From positions 1-64,000 of the forward strand of contig DFGA01000064.1 in the NCBI GenBank assembly GCA_002371615.1: a stretch of 64,000 bases of DNA, given 5' to 3'. Position numbers and translations under genes: made by a program. Below the pieces are notes generated by a model. That model was not told the origin of the DNA, ran no database searches, and saw nothing but the letters and a program-made list of their open reading frames with translations. Positions 16,859 to 25,000 of the stretch are shown piece after piece. Origin of the DNA: Lachnospiraceae bacterium UBA3762 (GTDB lineage Bacteria; Bacillota; Clostridia; Lachnospirales; Lachnospiraceae). Position 1 is the first letter of the stretch; each line of letters starts with the position of its first letter.

Positions 16859-18220
16859 TTATGAATCTTCTTTCGGTGTGATCGAGAAGAACCACCTTGC
16901 CATTAAAACGGCGCAGGGAACGGAAAGAATATATGACAAAGGCTGAGCCTCCTGTACCCCGGCAAGACCGCGTAAGGCAGGCATAATCAGTAAAAGCGGA
17001 ATAAGCAGAACACCCCCGCGCAGTGATGATAATACTGTTGCGGGGAGTTTTTTGCCGCTTGACTGCATCAGCATTTCGGTAACCATTACAAGGGGCATGA
17101 AAAGCTGTGATATGCACTGGAGGCGAAGTGCGCGCGTTCCGATTTCTATAACTTCCGGATCGTCTCTGAATATTCTGATGAGACTTCCGGAGAAAATCAT
17201 TGCGAAAACCGTAAGTGTTACGAGTACCAGCTCCGAAAGGATGATAGTAAAGCGGTATGCCTCACGCTGGCGTCTGAATTTCCCCGCACCGTAGCTCCAT
17301 GCGCAAACAGGCTGGAATCCCTGCCCGATTCCGAGAGCTATCGCAAACAGGAAAAAAGCGACTCTGGTTACGATCGTCATGGCGGATACTCCGGCATCTC
17401 CTGCATATTGGGCTGCTTTGAAATTGACAAGGATAGTGGCCAGACTCCCGAGGCCTTGGCGAAGAAGTGAAGGGAATCCCGTTTCTACAGTTTCTATAAG
17501 TATCCTGTCTTTTAACGTAATATTGGAAAACGTAAGTTTAGACTCTGTATTTCCTGACAGAAACATGAACAAAAGGATAGAAAAACTGATAACCTGGGAT
17601 ATTGCCGTAGAGAGTCCGGCGCCGGCTATTCCCATGCCCATTCCGAATATAAACAGTGCATCTCCACCTATGTTAAGTATTCCACCGGTAAGAAGACCTA
17701 TCATGCCGAGCTTTGCTTTGCCCTCGTAGCGCAGCAGATTGTTGAGTGTAAAACTTGATGAGCAAAACGGTGCAACAAACATTATGTTGTTAAGGTAAGC
17801 TTTTGCATAAGGGGCAATTGTATCCGTACTTCCGAGCATTCTGATAAGCGGATCTTCGAATATAAAACCGAGGATGGCGATCACAACTCCGCTTGCAAAG
17901 GATGCGGCAAATCCGGTGGAGGCAATGATGCTTGCAGCCCTTGCGTCCCTTGCACCAAGCTTTCTTGACAGCATGCTTCCGGCACCTTGTCCAAACATGA
18001 AACCGAAAGCCTGGAGTATTGACATGAATCCGAAAACGACACCTACGGCTCCGCTTGCGCTCGTTCCGAGAGTGCCTACGAAGGCTGTATCCACAAGATT
18101 ATAGATCGTTGTTACCATCATGCTCAGAACTGTCGGTACAGCAAGGGTAATAATAAGCTTATGGATGGGGGTCTGCGTCATTTTATTATATTGGGAAGAT
18201 ACAGCTGACGATTCATTCAT
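16859..18220 (-). CDS. MATE family efflux transporter
   Basis: A 453-residue integral membrane protein with about twelve helices and two repeated MatE halves (TVLSMMVTTIYNLVDTAFVG near the N-terminus). MATE transporters export cations, drugs or metabolites using Na+ or H+ gradients; the substrate is unknown. The start is placed at ATG 18220 (MNESSAV) because an extended -10 lies just upstream, inside the longer in-frame extension to 18259. Confidence 0.88.
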   Translation of the reverse strand: MNESSAVSSQYNKMTQTPIHKLIITLAVPTVLSMMVTTIYNLVDTAFVGTLGTSASGAVGVVFGFMSILQAFGFMFGQGAGSMLSRKLGARDARAASIIASTGFAASFASGVVIAILGFIFEDPLIRMLGSTDTIAPYAKAYLNNIMFVAPFCSSSFTLNNLLRYEGKAKLGMIGLLTGGILNIGGDALFIFGMGMGIAGAGLSTAISQVISFSILLFMFLSGNTESKLTFSNITLKDRILIETVETGFPSLLRQGLGSLATILVNFKAAQYAGDAGVSAMTIVTRVAFFLFAIALGIGQGFQPVCAWSYGAGKFRRQREAYRFTIILSELVLVTLTVFAMIFSGSLIRIFRDDPEVIEIGTRALRLQCISQLFMPLVMVTEMLMQSSGKKLPATVLSSLRGGVLLIPLLLIMPALRGLAGVQEAQPLSYILSVPCAVLMARWFFSITPKEDS

Positions 18221-18227
18221 AGCAGGT

Positions 18228-18236
18228 ATTATATCA
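18228..18236 (-). promoter_or_regulatory. Extended -10 promoter of MATE gene, near-leaderless
   Basis: On the minus strand TGaTATAAT, with TATAAT at 18228-18233 ending eight bases before the ATG at 18220. No ribosome-binding site is present. The repeat upstream offers a TTGACA but at a 20-bp spacing. Confidence 0.55.
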
Positions 18237-18253
18237 TATTTGAACGGAATTTT

Positions 18254-18281
18254 TGTCAAAAGGGACGGTTCTTTTTGACAC
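18254..18281. repeat. 28-bp palindromic REP-like repeat, copy 2
   Basis: Exact reverse complement of the copy at 4537-4564. It lies between the divergent promoters of the MATE and Nudix-YfiH genes. Confidence 0.85.
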
Positions 18282-18317
18282 TTTCAATTCGTCCGGGCTT
18301 TGGTCGGAACGATTGTA

Positions 18318-18326
18318 TGATATAAT
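18318..18326 (+). promoter_or_regulatory. Extended -10 promoter of Nudix-YfiH gene, leaderless layout
   Basis: TGaTATAAT (TATAAT at 18321-18326) ends seven bases before the ATG at 18333. There is no ribosome-binding site. The -35 candidate TTTGGT at 18299-18304 is weak. Confidence 0.6.
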
Positions 18327-18332
18327 TCATAT

Positions 18333-19583
18333 ATGAACACAACACTATGCTATATAAGAAACGAAAATAACGAATATTTACTGCTCCACCGCAACAAGAA
18401 AGAGAATGATCTTAACGAAGGCAAGTGGATCGGCGTCGGAGGAAAGTTTGCGGATGGCGAAACAGCCGAAGAATGTGTGTGCCGTGAAGTGTTTGAGGAG
18501 ACAGGATTGACTCTCACAGATTATCACCTTCACGGAATTATAAAATTTGTTTCGGATACATGGGAAGACGAGGATATGTATCTGTTTTCGGCAACGGGTT
18601 TTACGGGAGAGGTAAAAACCGACTGTGATGAAGGAGAACTTGCCTGGGTTCCGAAGGATGAGGTGCTTGATCTTCCTACATGGGAGGGCGACCGATATTT
18701 TCTAAAACCCCTGCTGGATGGGAGAGACCGGATTGATATGATTGTCGAATACGAAGGTGACAGACTTGTAAGGCATGAAGATATAAGTGCTCCCATAGAT
18801 ACGATAAGATCATCCGTGATAACTTCGCCTCACGGATTTTCCACGAGAGTCGGCGGGGTCAGCGATGGTAAGTTTGCCACCCTTAACCTTGGAATGAACA
18901 GAGGAGATGAGGTGGCAAGGGTTACCGAAAACTGGAACAGGTTTCTTGCATCGGCTGGAATAGATACACGCGAATTTGTATGTGGGAAACAGGTGCATGG
19001 AAATACGGTGCATATTGCTACAAAAGAGGATATGCGCAGAGCGTACGACAAATACCCTGATGGAAGAGATCTTATCGAATGTGACGGATATGTTACTGCT
19101 GAATGTAATGTTCCGCTTGCGATTTTTACTGCAGACTGTGTGCCGCTTCTTCTGGAAGATGTTGAGGCGGGTATTGTCGGAGCTGTACATTGCGGATGGA
19201 GAAGTACGGCTTCAGACATAGAAAAGAATACAATAGATTCATTCGTAAGTCTTGGCTCTGATGTAAAAAGTATACATGCGGCGATAGGTCCGGCAATAGG
19301 TAAGTGCTGTTTTGAAGTCGGTGGTGAGGTAATAGAAGCAATGCATGATCTGATAGGAAAAGAGGTTGAGAGATTCTATACACCAAGGGCGGACAAGTAT
19401 ATGTTAGACCTTAGGGGTGTTGTCAGATACAGACTCGTTATGCTCGGAGTCATGGATGCGAATATAGAAACTGTCGGAGAATGCACGATGTGCAACCCCG
19501 ACAGATATTATTCACACAGAGGTACAAAAGGAAACCGCGGAAGCCTTGCATGTGTTATATCGCGACGCTTTTCCTGTAAATGA
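18333..19583 (+). CDS. Nudix hydrolase fused to YfiH/LACC1-type purine nucleoside phosphorylase
   Basis: A 416-residue two-domain protein. Residues 1-140 are a MutT-like Nudix domain with a complete box (Gly37 to Leu59, REVFEETGL). Residues about 155-416 are a YfiH domain: QVHG (His222), FTADC (Cys269) and VHCGW (His286) form its zinc-binding catalytic triad, followed by CTMCNPDRYYSHRGTKGNRG. The Nudix half should hydrolyse modified nucleoside triphosphates such as 8-oxo-dGTP; YfiH/LACC1 enzymes phosphorolyse or deaminate purine nucleosides. It overlaps purA tail-to-tail by 29 bases. Confidence 0.88.
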   Translation: MNTTLCYIRNENNEYLLLHRNKKENDLNEGKWIGVGGKFADGETAEECVCREVFEETGLTLTDYHLHGIIKFVSDTWEDEDMYLFSATGFTGEVKTDCDEGELAWVPKDEVLDLPTWEGDRYFLKPLLDGRDRIDMIVEYEGDRLVRHEDISAPIDTIRSSVITSPHGFSTRVGGVSDGKFATLNLGMNRGDEVARVTENWNRFLASAGIDTREFVCGKQVHGNTVHIATKEDMRRAYDKYPDGRDLIECDGYVTAECNVPLAIFTADCVPLLLEDVEAGIVGAVHCGWRSTASDIEKNTIDSFVSLGSDVKSIHAAIGPAIGKCCFEVGGEVIEAMHDLIGKEVERFYTPRADKYMLDLRGVVRYRLVMLGVMDANIETVGECTMCNPDRYYSHRGTKGNRGSLACVISRRFSCK

Positions 19584-20850
19584 TATCATCCCTTGAAGGT
19601 CCGTTACTGATCATTGTGATCGGATAACCGATCTTCTTTTCTATGAACTCTATATATTTGCGGCAGTTTTCCGGAAGATCCTCATAGTTTTTAATGCCCA
19701 TTATATCGCACTTCCATCCCGGAAGTGTTTCGTAAACGGGCTTTGCTATCTTAAGAAGTCTTGTTACGGGAAACTGTGTGGTCACTTCCCCGTTTATTTC
19801 ATAGCCGACACATACAGGTATTTCATCGAGATATCCGAGTACATCGAGAACGGTAAACGCCACATCGGTTGTTCCCTGCAGGCGGCATCCGTATTTTGAA
19901 GCTACACAGTCAAACCATCCCATTCTACGGGGACGTCCTGTTGTTGCACCATATTCGCCGCCGTCACCGCCTCTGCGACGCAGCTCGTCGGCAACAGCCT
20001 CATCCTTTATCTCGCTTACGAATTCGCCGGCACCGACAGCGGAAGAGTACGCTTTGCAGACAGTGATTATCTGTTTGATCTCGTATGGAGGAATACCGGC
20101 TCCTACGGCACCGTACGCCGCAAGTGTGTTTGATGATGTAACCATCGGGTAGATTCCGTGGTCGCAATCCTTAAGTGTTCCAAGCTGTCCCTCAAGCAGG
20201 ATTGTTTTGTTTGCCTTTATTGCGTCGCTTAGATACGATGAAACATCACATACATAAGGAGCGATCATTTCCCTGTACTGCATGAGAGTGTTATAAGTCT
20301 CTTCAACATCGATAAGCGGCTTGTGATACAGATGTTCAAGTATGATATTTTTCTGTACACAAACGCTTTCTATCTTTTCTTTGATTTCATCTTCGGGATC
20401 CCAAAGATCACTTACCTGAAAGCCAATCTTTGCAAATTTGTCCGAGTAGAACGGAGCTATTCCCGATTTGGTCGAGCCGAATGATTTTCCGGCAAGGCGT
20501 TCTTCTTCATATTCATCAAATTTGATATGATACGGCATTATTATCTGGGCGCGTTCGGAGATAAGGATCACAGGTTCGGGAACACCTTTGGATGTAATGC
20601 TTTTGATTTCGTTAACAAGTATCGGTATATTGAGTGCAACACCGTTTCCGATGATGTTGACGGTGTTTTCGTTAAACACACCCGACGGAAGTGTATGAAG
20701 CGCAAATTTTCCGTATTTGTTCTTGATTGTATGTCCCGCATTTGCGCCGCCCTGGAACCTTATTACAACGTCGGCGTTTTGCGCCAGCATATCAGTGATC
20801 TTTCCTTTTCCTTCGTCGCCCCAGTTGGCCCCGACAACCGCTTTAACCAT
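19555..20850 (-). CDS. purA: Adenylosuccinate synthase
   Basis: A 431-residue enzyme that condenses IMP with aspartate using GTP, the first step from IMP to AMP. GANWGDEGKGKITD is the P-loop region with catalytic Asp; GGANAGHT with catalytic His, SSNTLAAYGAVG and TGRPRRMGWFD are also intact. GGAGG precedes the start. The gene stands alone, convergent with and slightly overlapping the Nudix-YfiH gene; its pathway partner purB lies 22 kb away. Confidence 0.95.
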   Translation of the reverse strand: MVKAVVGANWGDEGKGKITDMLAQNADVVIRFQGGANAGHTIKNKYGKFALHTLPSGVFNENTVNIIGNGVALNIPILVNEIKSITSKGVPEPVILISERAQIIMPYHIKFDEYEEERLAGKSFGSTKSGIAPFYSDKFAKIGFQVSDLWDPEDEIKEKIESVCVQKNIILEHLYHKPLIDVEETYNTLMQYREMIAPYVCDVSSYLSDAIKANKTILLEGQLGTLKDCDHGIYPMVTSSNTLAAYGAVGAGIPPYEIKQIITVCKAYSSAVGAGEFVSEIKDEAVADELRRRGGDGGEYGATTGRPRRMGWFDCVASKYGCRLQGTTDVAFTVLDVLGYLDEIPVCVGYEINGEVTTQFPVTRLLKIAKPVYETLPGWKCDIMGIKNYEDLPENCRKYIEFIEKKIGYPITMISNGPSRDDIIYRKSVAI

Positions 20851-20900
20851 TTAGTTTTCCTCCGCGTCTGTTTGTGTTAATGATATAAGATCTCAGAAAT

Positions 20901-20936
20901 AAAAAAGGGTACCATAAACAACAGTTATGGCCCCTT
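20901..20936 (-). terminator. Intrinsic terminator of the lipoprotein/small-protein unit
   Basis: Read on the minus strand: GGGGCCATAAC, a short loop, GTTTATGGTACCC, then a run of T. It lies after the 67-residue protein gene and before purA. Confidence 0.7.
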
Positions 20937-20989
20937 TGCCTAAACCCCAATATAAGACCAGTTTGTATAAAAGTCAATAGTTTAATACT

Positions 20990-21193
20990 CTACCCGTTAC
21001 GGCGCTGCTGGTATACGAGCTTTAATAACTCGGAGTTATTGACCTCACGTTTCTCATCGGTAGCTTCGGCATTTGAGCAATAATCGGCTCCCGTGGGGAA
21101 AGCAAGTCCCTTTTCGTTGTTACACATTGATATCCCTTCGGGATTGATATAAAAATGCTTGCAACTGCTGCAGGTTGTTATATCTTTGTACAT
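20990..21193 (-). CDS. Small cysteine-containing protein, hypothetical
   Basis: A 67-residue protein. CSSC near the N-terminus with two further cysteines (SMC and DYC) could form a zinc-binding knuckle. No family is recognised. AAGGAG precedes the start; it follows the large lipoprotein gene by 17 bases on the same strand and precedes a terminator, so the two are probably one transcript. Confidence 0.7.
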   Translation of the reverse strand: MYKDITTCSSCKHFYINPEGISMCNNEKGLAFPTGADYCSNAEATDEKREVNNSELLKLVYQQRRNG

Positions 21194-21210
21194 ATATATT
21201 CTCCTTCCGA

Positions 21211-22845
21211 CTATTTTATCTCGTCAAAAACCAATATGTCGGCAGCGTAATACTCATCCCACAGCTCATTGAAGATTTTTTCGGCTTCGGCCTGATCGAT
21301 ATTGTTGTAGTCGCCGCCATCATCAGAATCATAGTAATACGTTGCGTTTCCGTCGGTATCAAAGGTTTCGCCGGCTGTCTCCATAACAACAAGCTTTCCG
21401 TCGGTCACGGCATACTTTGTAACAAAGTGGTTGCCGGCAGCATACAGCTTGCCGCCTTTTTCCGCAAGAGGGTATGCTGTACCGCCTGATTCGGCATATC
21501 CTGCATATTCAATTGCATCGTTGGCGTAAATGTAAACTTCCGCATCTATAGCCGCCATATGGCCGTTTAGATCGTCAAATACTCCGCTTGCTACAAGAAG
21601 AACACCGTCACCATAGAGAGGAGCGTTTGTATAAGCCATTCCCGGCTCCAGCTTTTTGTCAACTATCTGGGTAAAAGTATCACAACCGCTGATGTCCACA
21701 GCCTGTTTATGCTCTGTGGCAGCTTCTTCTTTGCCGACAACGGTAAACTCGATTATAGGTTTTTGGTCTCTTGCAGCGATCAGCTCATCAAACTCTTTCC
21801 GGCCTCCGGTAAAATCTTTGTCGTTATCATAATTATTATCATCCCGCAAAAATCCTGTAAAATCACCGCTGCCGTCATTTACACCGTCATTGATGTAATC
21901 CTTCACCATTAGTCCGCCGTCAGGATTCATAAAACTCGATTCATATGTGTGGTTATCTCCGGAATAGATTATCCCGTCTTCAAGCCTTATGGGGAATGCG
22001 CTTCCGTTACCGTAAACATTTGACACCTGAACGGGTTTGCCGTCTTCAAGCATGTAAAGAGACATATCCGCCGCAGAATGATCGGCTTCGAATACCTGTT
22101 CAGCTACCGCAAGCATTTCACCGTCATAGCCGTAAACATTTATGTATGCATATCCCTGGCCTTCCTGAAGATGCGAGATTACATCCTCGTAACTGTCGAA
22201 TTCGGTAACGCCTGACTGATACTGCAAAAAGTCGGTAGGACCGTATCCGAATTCATTGGGATCTTCCAGATACATACTTTCGGCAATGGCCTGAATGTCG
22301 AATCCGTCAAGATCGGGAGCCTGTACTGAAAGAGAATATGCAATACCTATCTCAATGTCATACCATGTACAAAGATCAGCCGTCTCATCTTCCCCGACGT
22401 ATCTGTAGAACTTCGCCGGCATATGCCCCTCGCCCCAGTTTGCTAGTGTACCTTCATCCGTTACGGTCCAGTCATAGTACATACCGGAAATATCCTTGTC
22501 CTCCGGAGCACCGTACTGGTATCTTGCCGTAAAGGAAAGGGTGCTGTATTCATCCTTAAGATCAAACTGAAGCTGTATGAGCTGCCCCTCACCTTCGGGA
22601 GCGCCTTCTTCGGGATCCATAATGCTCCAATGTATGTTTTCGGCACCTTCGGGTGCTGCAAACATACGGATGTTCTCTTCGCGTGCCGCCTCCTCGGAGT
22701 AATCATGCCAGGGATTGGCAAGCCCGACGGACTCCTGCGTCCCATCCTCCGGGGAGTTTACGTTAATGTTAACATTTGTCTGTGCGCACCCCGCAAGTGC
22801 AATGGCAGATATAACAGTGATAATCGTTGTTTTTGTTTTATCCAT
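21211..22845 (-). CDS. Large acidic lipoprotein of unknown function
   Basis: A 544-residue lipoprotein. The signal peptide ends in ALAGC (lipobox, Cys20) and is followed by an Asn/Val-rich and strongly acidic mature part. Two similar segments (YAYINVYGYDGEMLAVAEQVF and a later VLLVASGVFDDLNGHMAAID block, each followed by a LEDGK/EKGGK turn) suggest a duplicated beta-rich domain. No enzyme motif is seen. It is presumably on the outer face of the membrane. Confidence 0.75.
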   Translation of the reverse strand: MDKTKTTIITVISAIALAGCAQTNVNINVNSPEDGTQESVGLANPWHDYSEEAAREENIRMFAAPEGAENIHWSIMDPEEGAPEGEGQLIQLQFDLKDEYSTLSFTARYQYGAPEDKDISGMYYDWTVTDEGTLANWGEGHMPAKFYRYVGEDETADLCTWYDIEIGIAYSLSVQAPDLDGFDIQAIAESMYLEDPNEFGYGPTDFLQYQSGVTEFDSYEDVISHLQEGQGYAYINVYGYDGEMLAVAEQVFEADHSAADMSLYMLEDGKPVQVSNVYGNGSAFPIRLEDGIIYSGDNHTYESSFMNPDGGLMVKDYINDGVNDGSGDFTGFLRDDNNYDNDKDFTGGRKEFDELIAARDQKPIIEFTVVGKEEAATEHKQAVDISGCDTFTQIVDKKLEPGMAYTNAPLYGDGVLLVASGVFDDLNGHMAAIDAEVYIYANDAIEYAGYAESGGTAYPLAEKGGKLYAAGNHFVTKYAVTDGKLVVMETAGETFDTDGNATYYYDSDDGGDYNNIDQAEAEKIFNELWDEYYAADILVFDEIK

Positions 22846-22886
22846 TTTATCCTCTACTCCTTTAATTATCTGCTAGTATATCATAC

Positions 22887-22916
22887 TTGTTTGCAACCTG
22901 ATAAAGATTGTATAAT
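22887..22916 (+). promoter_or_regulatory. Promoter of cellobiose 2-epimerase gene
   Basis: TTGTTT (22887-22892), 18-bp spacer, TATAAT (22911-22916), about 37 bases before the ATG. Confidence 0.65.
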
Positions 22917-22953
22917 ATGTTTTGAATTTAATACATTTTGAGAGGACAGTAAT

Positions 22954-24123
22954 ATGTTCGCAGACGAGATTAAAAATCATTTGACCGAAAACCTTATTCC
23001 TTTTTGGAAAGGGCTTATAGACAGGGATTTCGGAGGTTATTACGGCTTTTCGGATTTTGACCATACAGTAAATGAGAAGTATGAAAAAGGCTGTATACTC
23101 AATTCGAGAATACTGTGGTTTTTCTCCTCCTGTGCGGAACTTACGGATGATAAGGATTGTATCGGATATGCAGGGCATGCATATGATTTTCTAAAGAGCG
23201 CATATCTGGACAGGAAAAATGGCGGAGTATACTGGTCAGTCACGTATGACGGGGATCCTCTTGATACAACAAAGCATACATATTGTCAGGCATTTGCCAT
23301 ATACGCTCTGGCGGCATATTACAAAGTTTCGGCAGATGAGGAGAGCCTTGGGATCGCAAATGATCTTGTAAAAATCATTGAGCAAAAGTGCAGGGACAAA
23401 TACGGATACCTTGAAGCATTCAACGTTGATTTTACGCCGGTGTCAAATGAGAAACTGTCCGAAAACGGAGTAATGGCAGAGCGTACGATGAATACGCTTC
23501 TGCATGTTTACGAAGCGTATACCGGACTGTATGAGGTTACAAAAAGTGATTACATCGCCGACAGGCTCAGGGAAATGCTTACGATATTTAAGGATAAAAT
23601 GTATAATCCCGAAAAGCACAGGCAGGAGGTGTTTTTTGACAGGAATTATACCCCGCTTCTTGACCTGATATCATACGGACACGATATAGAGACAGCCTGG
23701 CTTATTGACAGGGGAATAGAAGTTCTCGATGATGATGAATTAAAGGCTGCATATGGTGATATTACCTGCGATCTTGCCGATAATATCCTGCACAATGCTT
23801 TTGACGGCAATTCACTTGCACAGGAGTGCGAGGCGGGAGTCGTTAATGAAGACAGGGTCTGGTGGGTTCAGGCAGAGGCAGTTAACGGATTCATAAATGA
23901 ATACTTAAAGGATCCTTCGAAAACGGAGTATAAGGATGCGGCTGTTGCACAATGGGAATATATAAAGAAGAATTTTATCTATAAAGAAGGCGGAGAGTGG
24001 TACAACCAGCTTGATAAAAGCGGGAAACCATACGGGAATATGCCGGTGGTCGGACCGTGGAAGTGTCCGTATCACAATGGAAGGATGTGTCTGGAGGTAA
24101 AAAGAAGAGGAATAGAATTTTGA
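22954..24123 (+). CDS. Cellobiose 2-epimerase (AGE family)
   Basis: A 389-residue (alpha/alpha)6-barrel enzyme of the N-acylglucosamine 2-epimerase superfamily. It resembles the R. albus cellobiose 2-epimerase along its length as I recall it: NSRILWFFSS, YGGVYW-like GGVYWSVTYDG, KHTYCQAFAIYALA, SYGHDIETAWL, RVWWVQAEAVNGFINEY and GPWKCPYHNGRMC. The conserved His of SYGHDIE and of KHTY belong to the catalytic site. It converts cellobiose to glucosyl-mannose, feeding mannobiose-type phosphorolysis. It has its own promoter and stands alone. Confidence 0.9.
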   Translation: MFADEIKNHLTENLIPFWKGLIDRDFGGYYGFSDFDHTVNEKYEKGCILNSRILWFFSSCAELTDDKDCIGYAGHAYDFLKSAYLDRKNGGVYWSVTYDGDPLDTTKHTYCQAFAIYALAAYYKVSADEESLGIANDLVKIIEQKCRDKYGYLEAFNVDFTPVSNEKLSENGVMAERTMNTLLHVYEAYTGLYEVTKSDYIADRLREMLTIFKDKMYNPEKHRQEVFFDRNYTPLLDLISYGHDIETAWLIDRGIEVLDDDELKAAYGDITCDLADNILHNAFDGNSLAQECEAGVVNEDRVWWVQAEAVNGFINEYLKDPSKTEYKDAAVAQWEYIKKNFIYKEGGEWYNQLDKSGKPYGNMPVVGPWKCPYHNGRMCLEVKRRGIEF

Positions 24124-24147
24124 TGCATAGAGATTTGAAAAAATTAG

Positions 24148-24176
24148 TTGACTACCACCGATGATTTTGATATTAT
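24148..24176 (+). promoter_or_regulatory. tRNA-Leu promoter
   Basis: TTGACT (24148-24153), 17-bp spacer, TATTAT (24171-24176), placing the start about 24 bases before the tRNA. Confidence 0.8.
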
Positions 24177-24206
24177 ATTCAAGTCGTCGAAAGAAGACGC
24201 CCAAAA

Positions 24207-24291
24207 GCGGAAGTGTCGGAATTGGCAGACGAGCAAGACTAAGGATCTTGTGGGCGCTTAGCCCGTGCGGGTTCAAGTCCCGCCTTCCGCA
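24207..24291 (+). tRNA. tRNA-Leu(AAG)
   Basis: An 85-nt cloverleaf of the long-variable-arm class. Acceptor GCGGAAG pairs with CTTCCGC; the anticodon stem CAAGA/TCTTG encloses CTAAGGA, giving anticodon AAG (24241-24243); the T-arm contains GTTCAAGTC. CCA is not encoded. AAG reads CUU (and CUC/CUA if A34 is deaminated to inosine). Confidence 0.93.
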
Positions 24292-24296
24292 TAAAA

Positions 24297-24335
24297 AACC
24301 GGAACCAATGAGAATCCATTGATTCCGGTTTTTGT
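24297..24335. terminator. Bidirectional terminator after tRNA-Leu
   Basis: AACCGGAA and TTCCGGTT arms with a further AATG/CATT pairing inside, flanked by A-run on the left and TTTTTG on the right. It ends tRNA-Leu on the + strand and the small gene at 24339 on the - strand. Confidence 0.85.
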
Positions 24336-24338
24336 TTA

Positions 24339-24533
24339 TCAGTTTGCCATAGAAGCTATTAATGCATCAATCTCTGCCTGAGATAATACCCTCCCGGGAT
24401 TGGAAGCTGCGGGAGCCGGGGCAGATGCGACCTGTGTCGCGGTAAAAGCCGCGCCTCCGCCTACCTGAGGTGATTTACCCATTATACTTGCAAGCAGTGC
24501 CTGCTGTTCTGCATCCAGTCCGTTCGAATCCAT
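24339..24533 (-). CDS. 64-residue protein ending in a FliM-like CheY-binding motif
   Basis: A very small protein: an acidic helical start (AEQQALLASIMG), an Ala/Pro/Gly-rich linker, and a C-terminal VLSQAEIDALIASM. LSQxEIDALL is the conserved N-terminal peptide of the flagellar switch proteins FliM and FliY, which binds phosphorylated CheY. No switch-protein domain follows. GGAG precedes the start. It could be a soluble CheY-binding peptide or simply a look-alike; no flagellar gene is in this window. Confidence 0.6.
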   Translation of the reverse strand: MDSNGLDAEQQALLASIMGKSPQVGGGAAFTATQVASAPAPAASNPGRVLSQAEIDALIASMAN

Positions 24534-24604
24534 GTTAACTCCAATCCACCATAACTTTAATTGCCAATCTTAGTTATTTTACAAAAATCACTCGGATAAA
24601 TCAA

Positions 24605-25000
24605 CTAATCCGTAAAACTGATATCAAAAATGTCATCAATATGTATGGAAGTACCGTCCGTAAGAAGTACAGTCTGTTCAATCCTGTCGATCTTTTTGAC
24701 GGTTCCGGAGGTGATGAGGTATTCACCGCCGCTTTTAAACATATCAGGTACAAAATGTGTTATAGCTACCGAGGTTTTGCCGGAATCAATCTGTAAAAGT
24801 GCCCGGTTGATCGTGGCAACCGCATCATCATCAAGAATGATCTTCTCATTCGTCAGACGGGCAGTTTCGATAACGGCCTCGTCATAGCCGACAAGAGCGG
24901 CAAACGGAGAAAACTGGGCGGCTCTGTTTATCATTGACATATGAGGACGTCTTTTTGAAGTGTGATGGGTATGTCCGATGATCCTGTCGTATCTGCTCAT
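24605..25000 (-). CDS. YolD-like protein
   Basis: A 131-residue protein of the YolD family, recognised by RRPHMSMINRAAQFSPFAAL and the C-terminal LTDGTSIHIDDIFDI. YolD-like proteins are encoded with Y-family polymerases and are thought to control them, in the manner of UmuD for UmuC. It overlaps the polymerase gene by 4 nt and shares its SOS-type promoter. Confidence 0.85.
   Translation of the reverse strand: MSRYDRIIGHTHHTSKRRPHMSMINRAAQFSPFAALVGYDEAVIETARLTNEKIILDDDAVATINRALLQIDSGKTSVAITHFVPDMFKSGGEYLITSGTVKKIDRIEQTVLLTDGTSIHIDDIFDISFTD

Noticed and set aside
18228..18281. TTGACA of the 28-bp repeat acting as -35 for the MATE gene
   Set aside because: Spacing to TATAAT is 20 bp, too long for a standard promoter; the extended -10 is sufficient.
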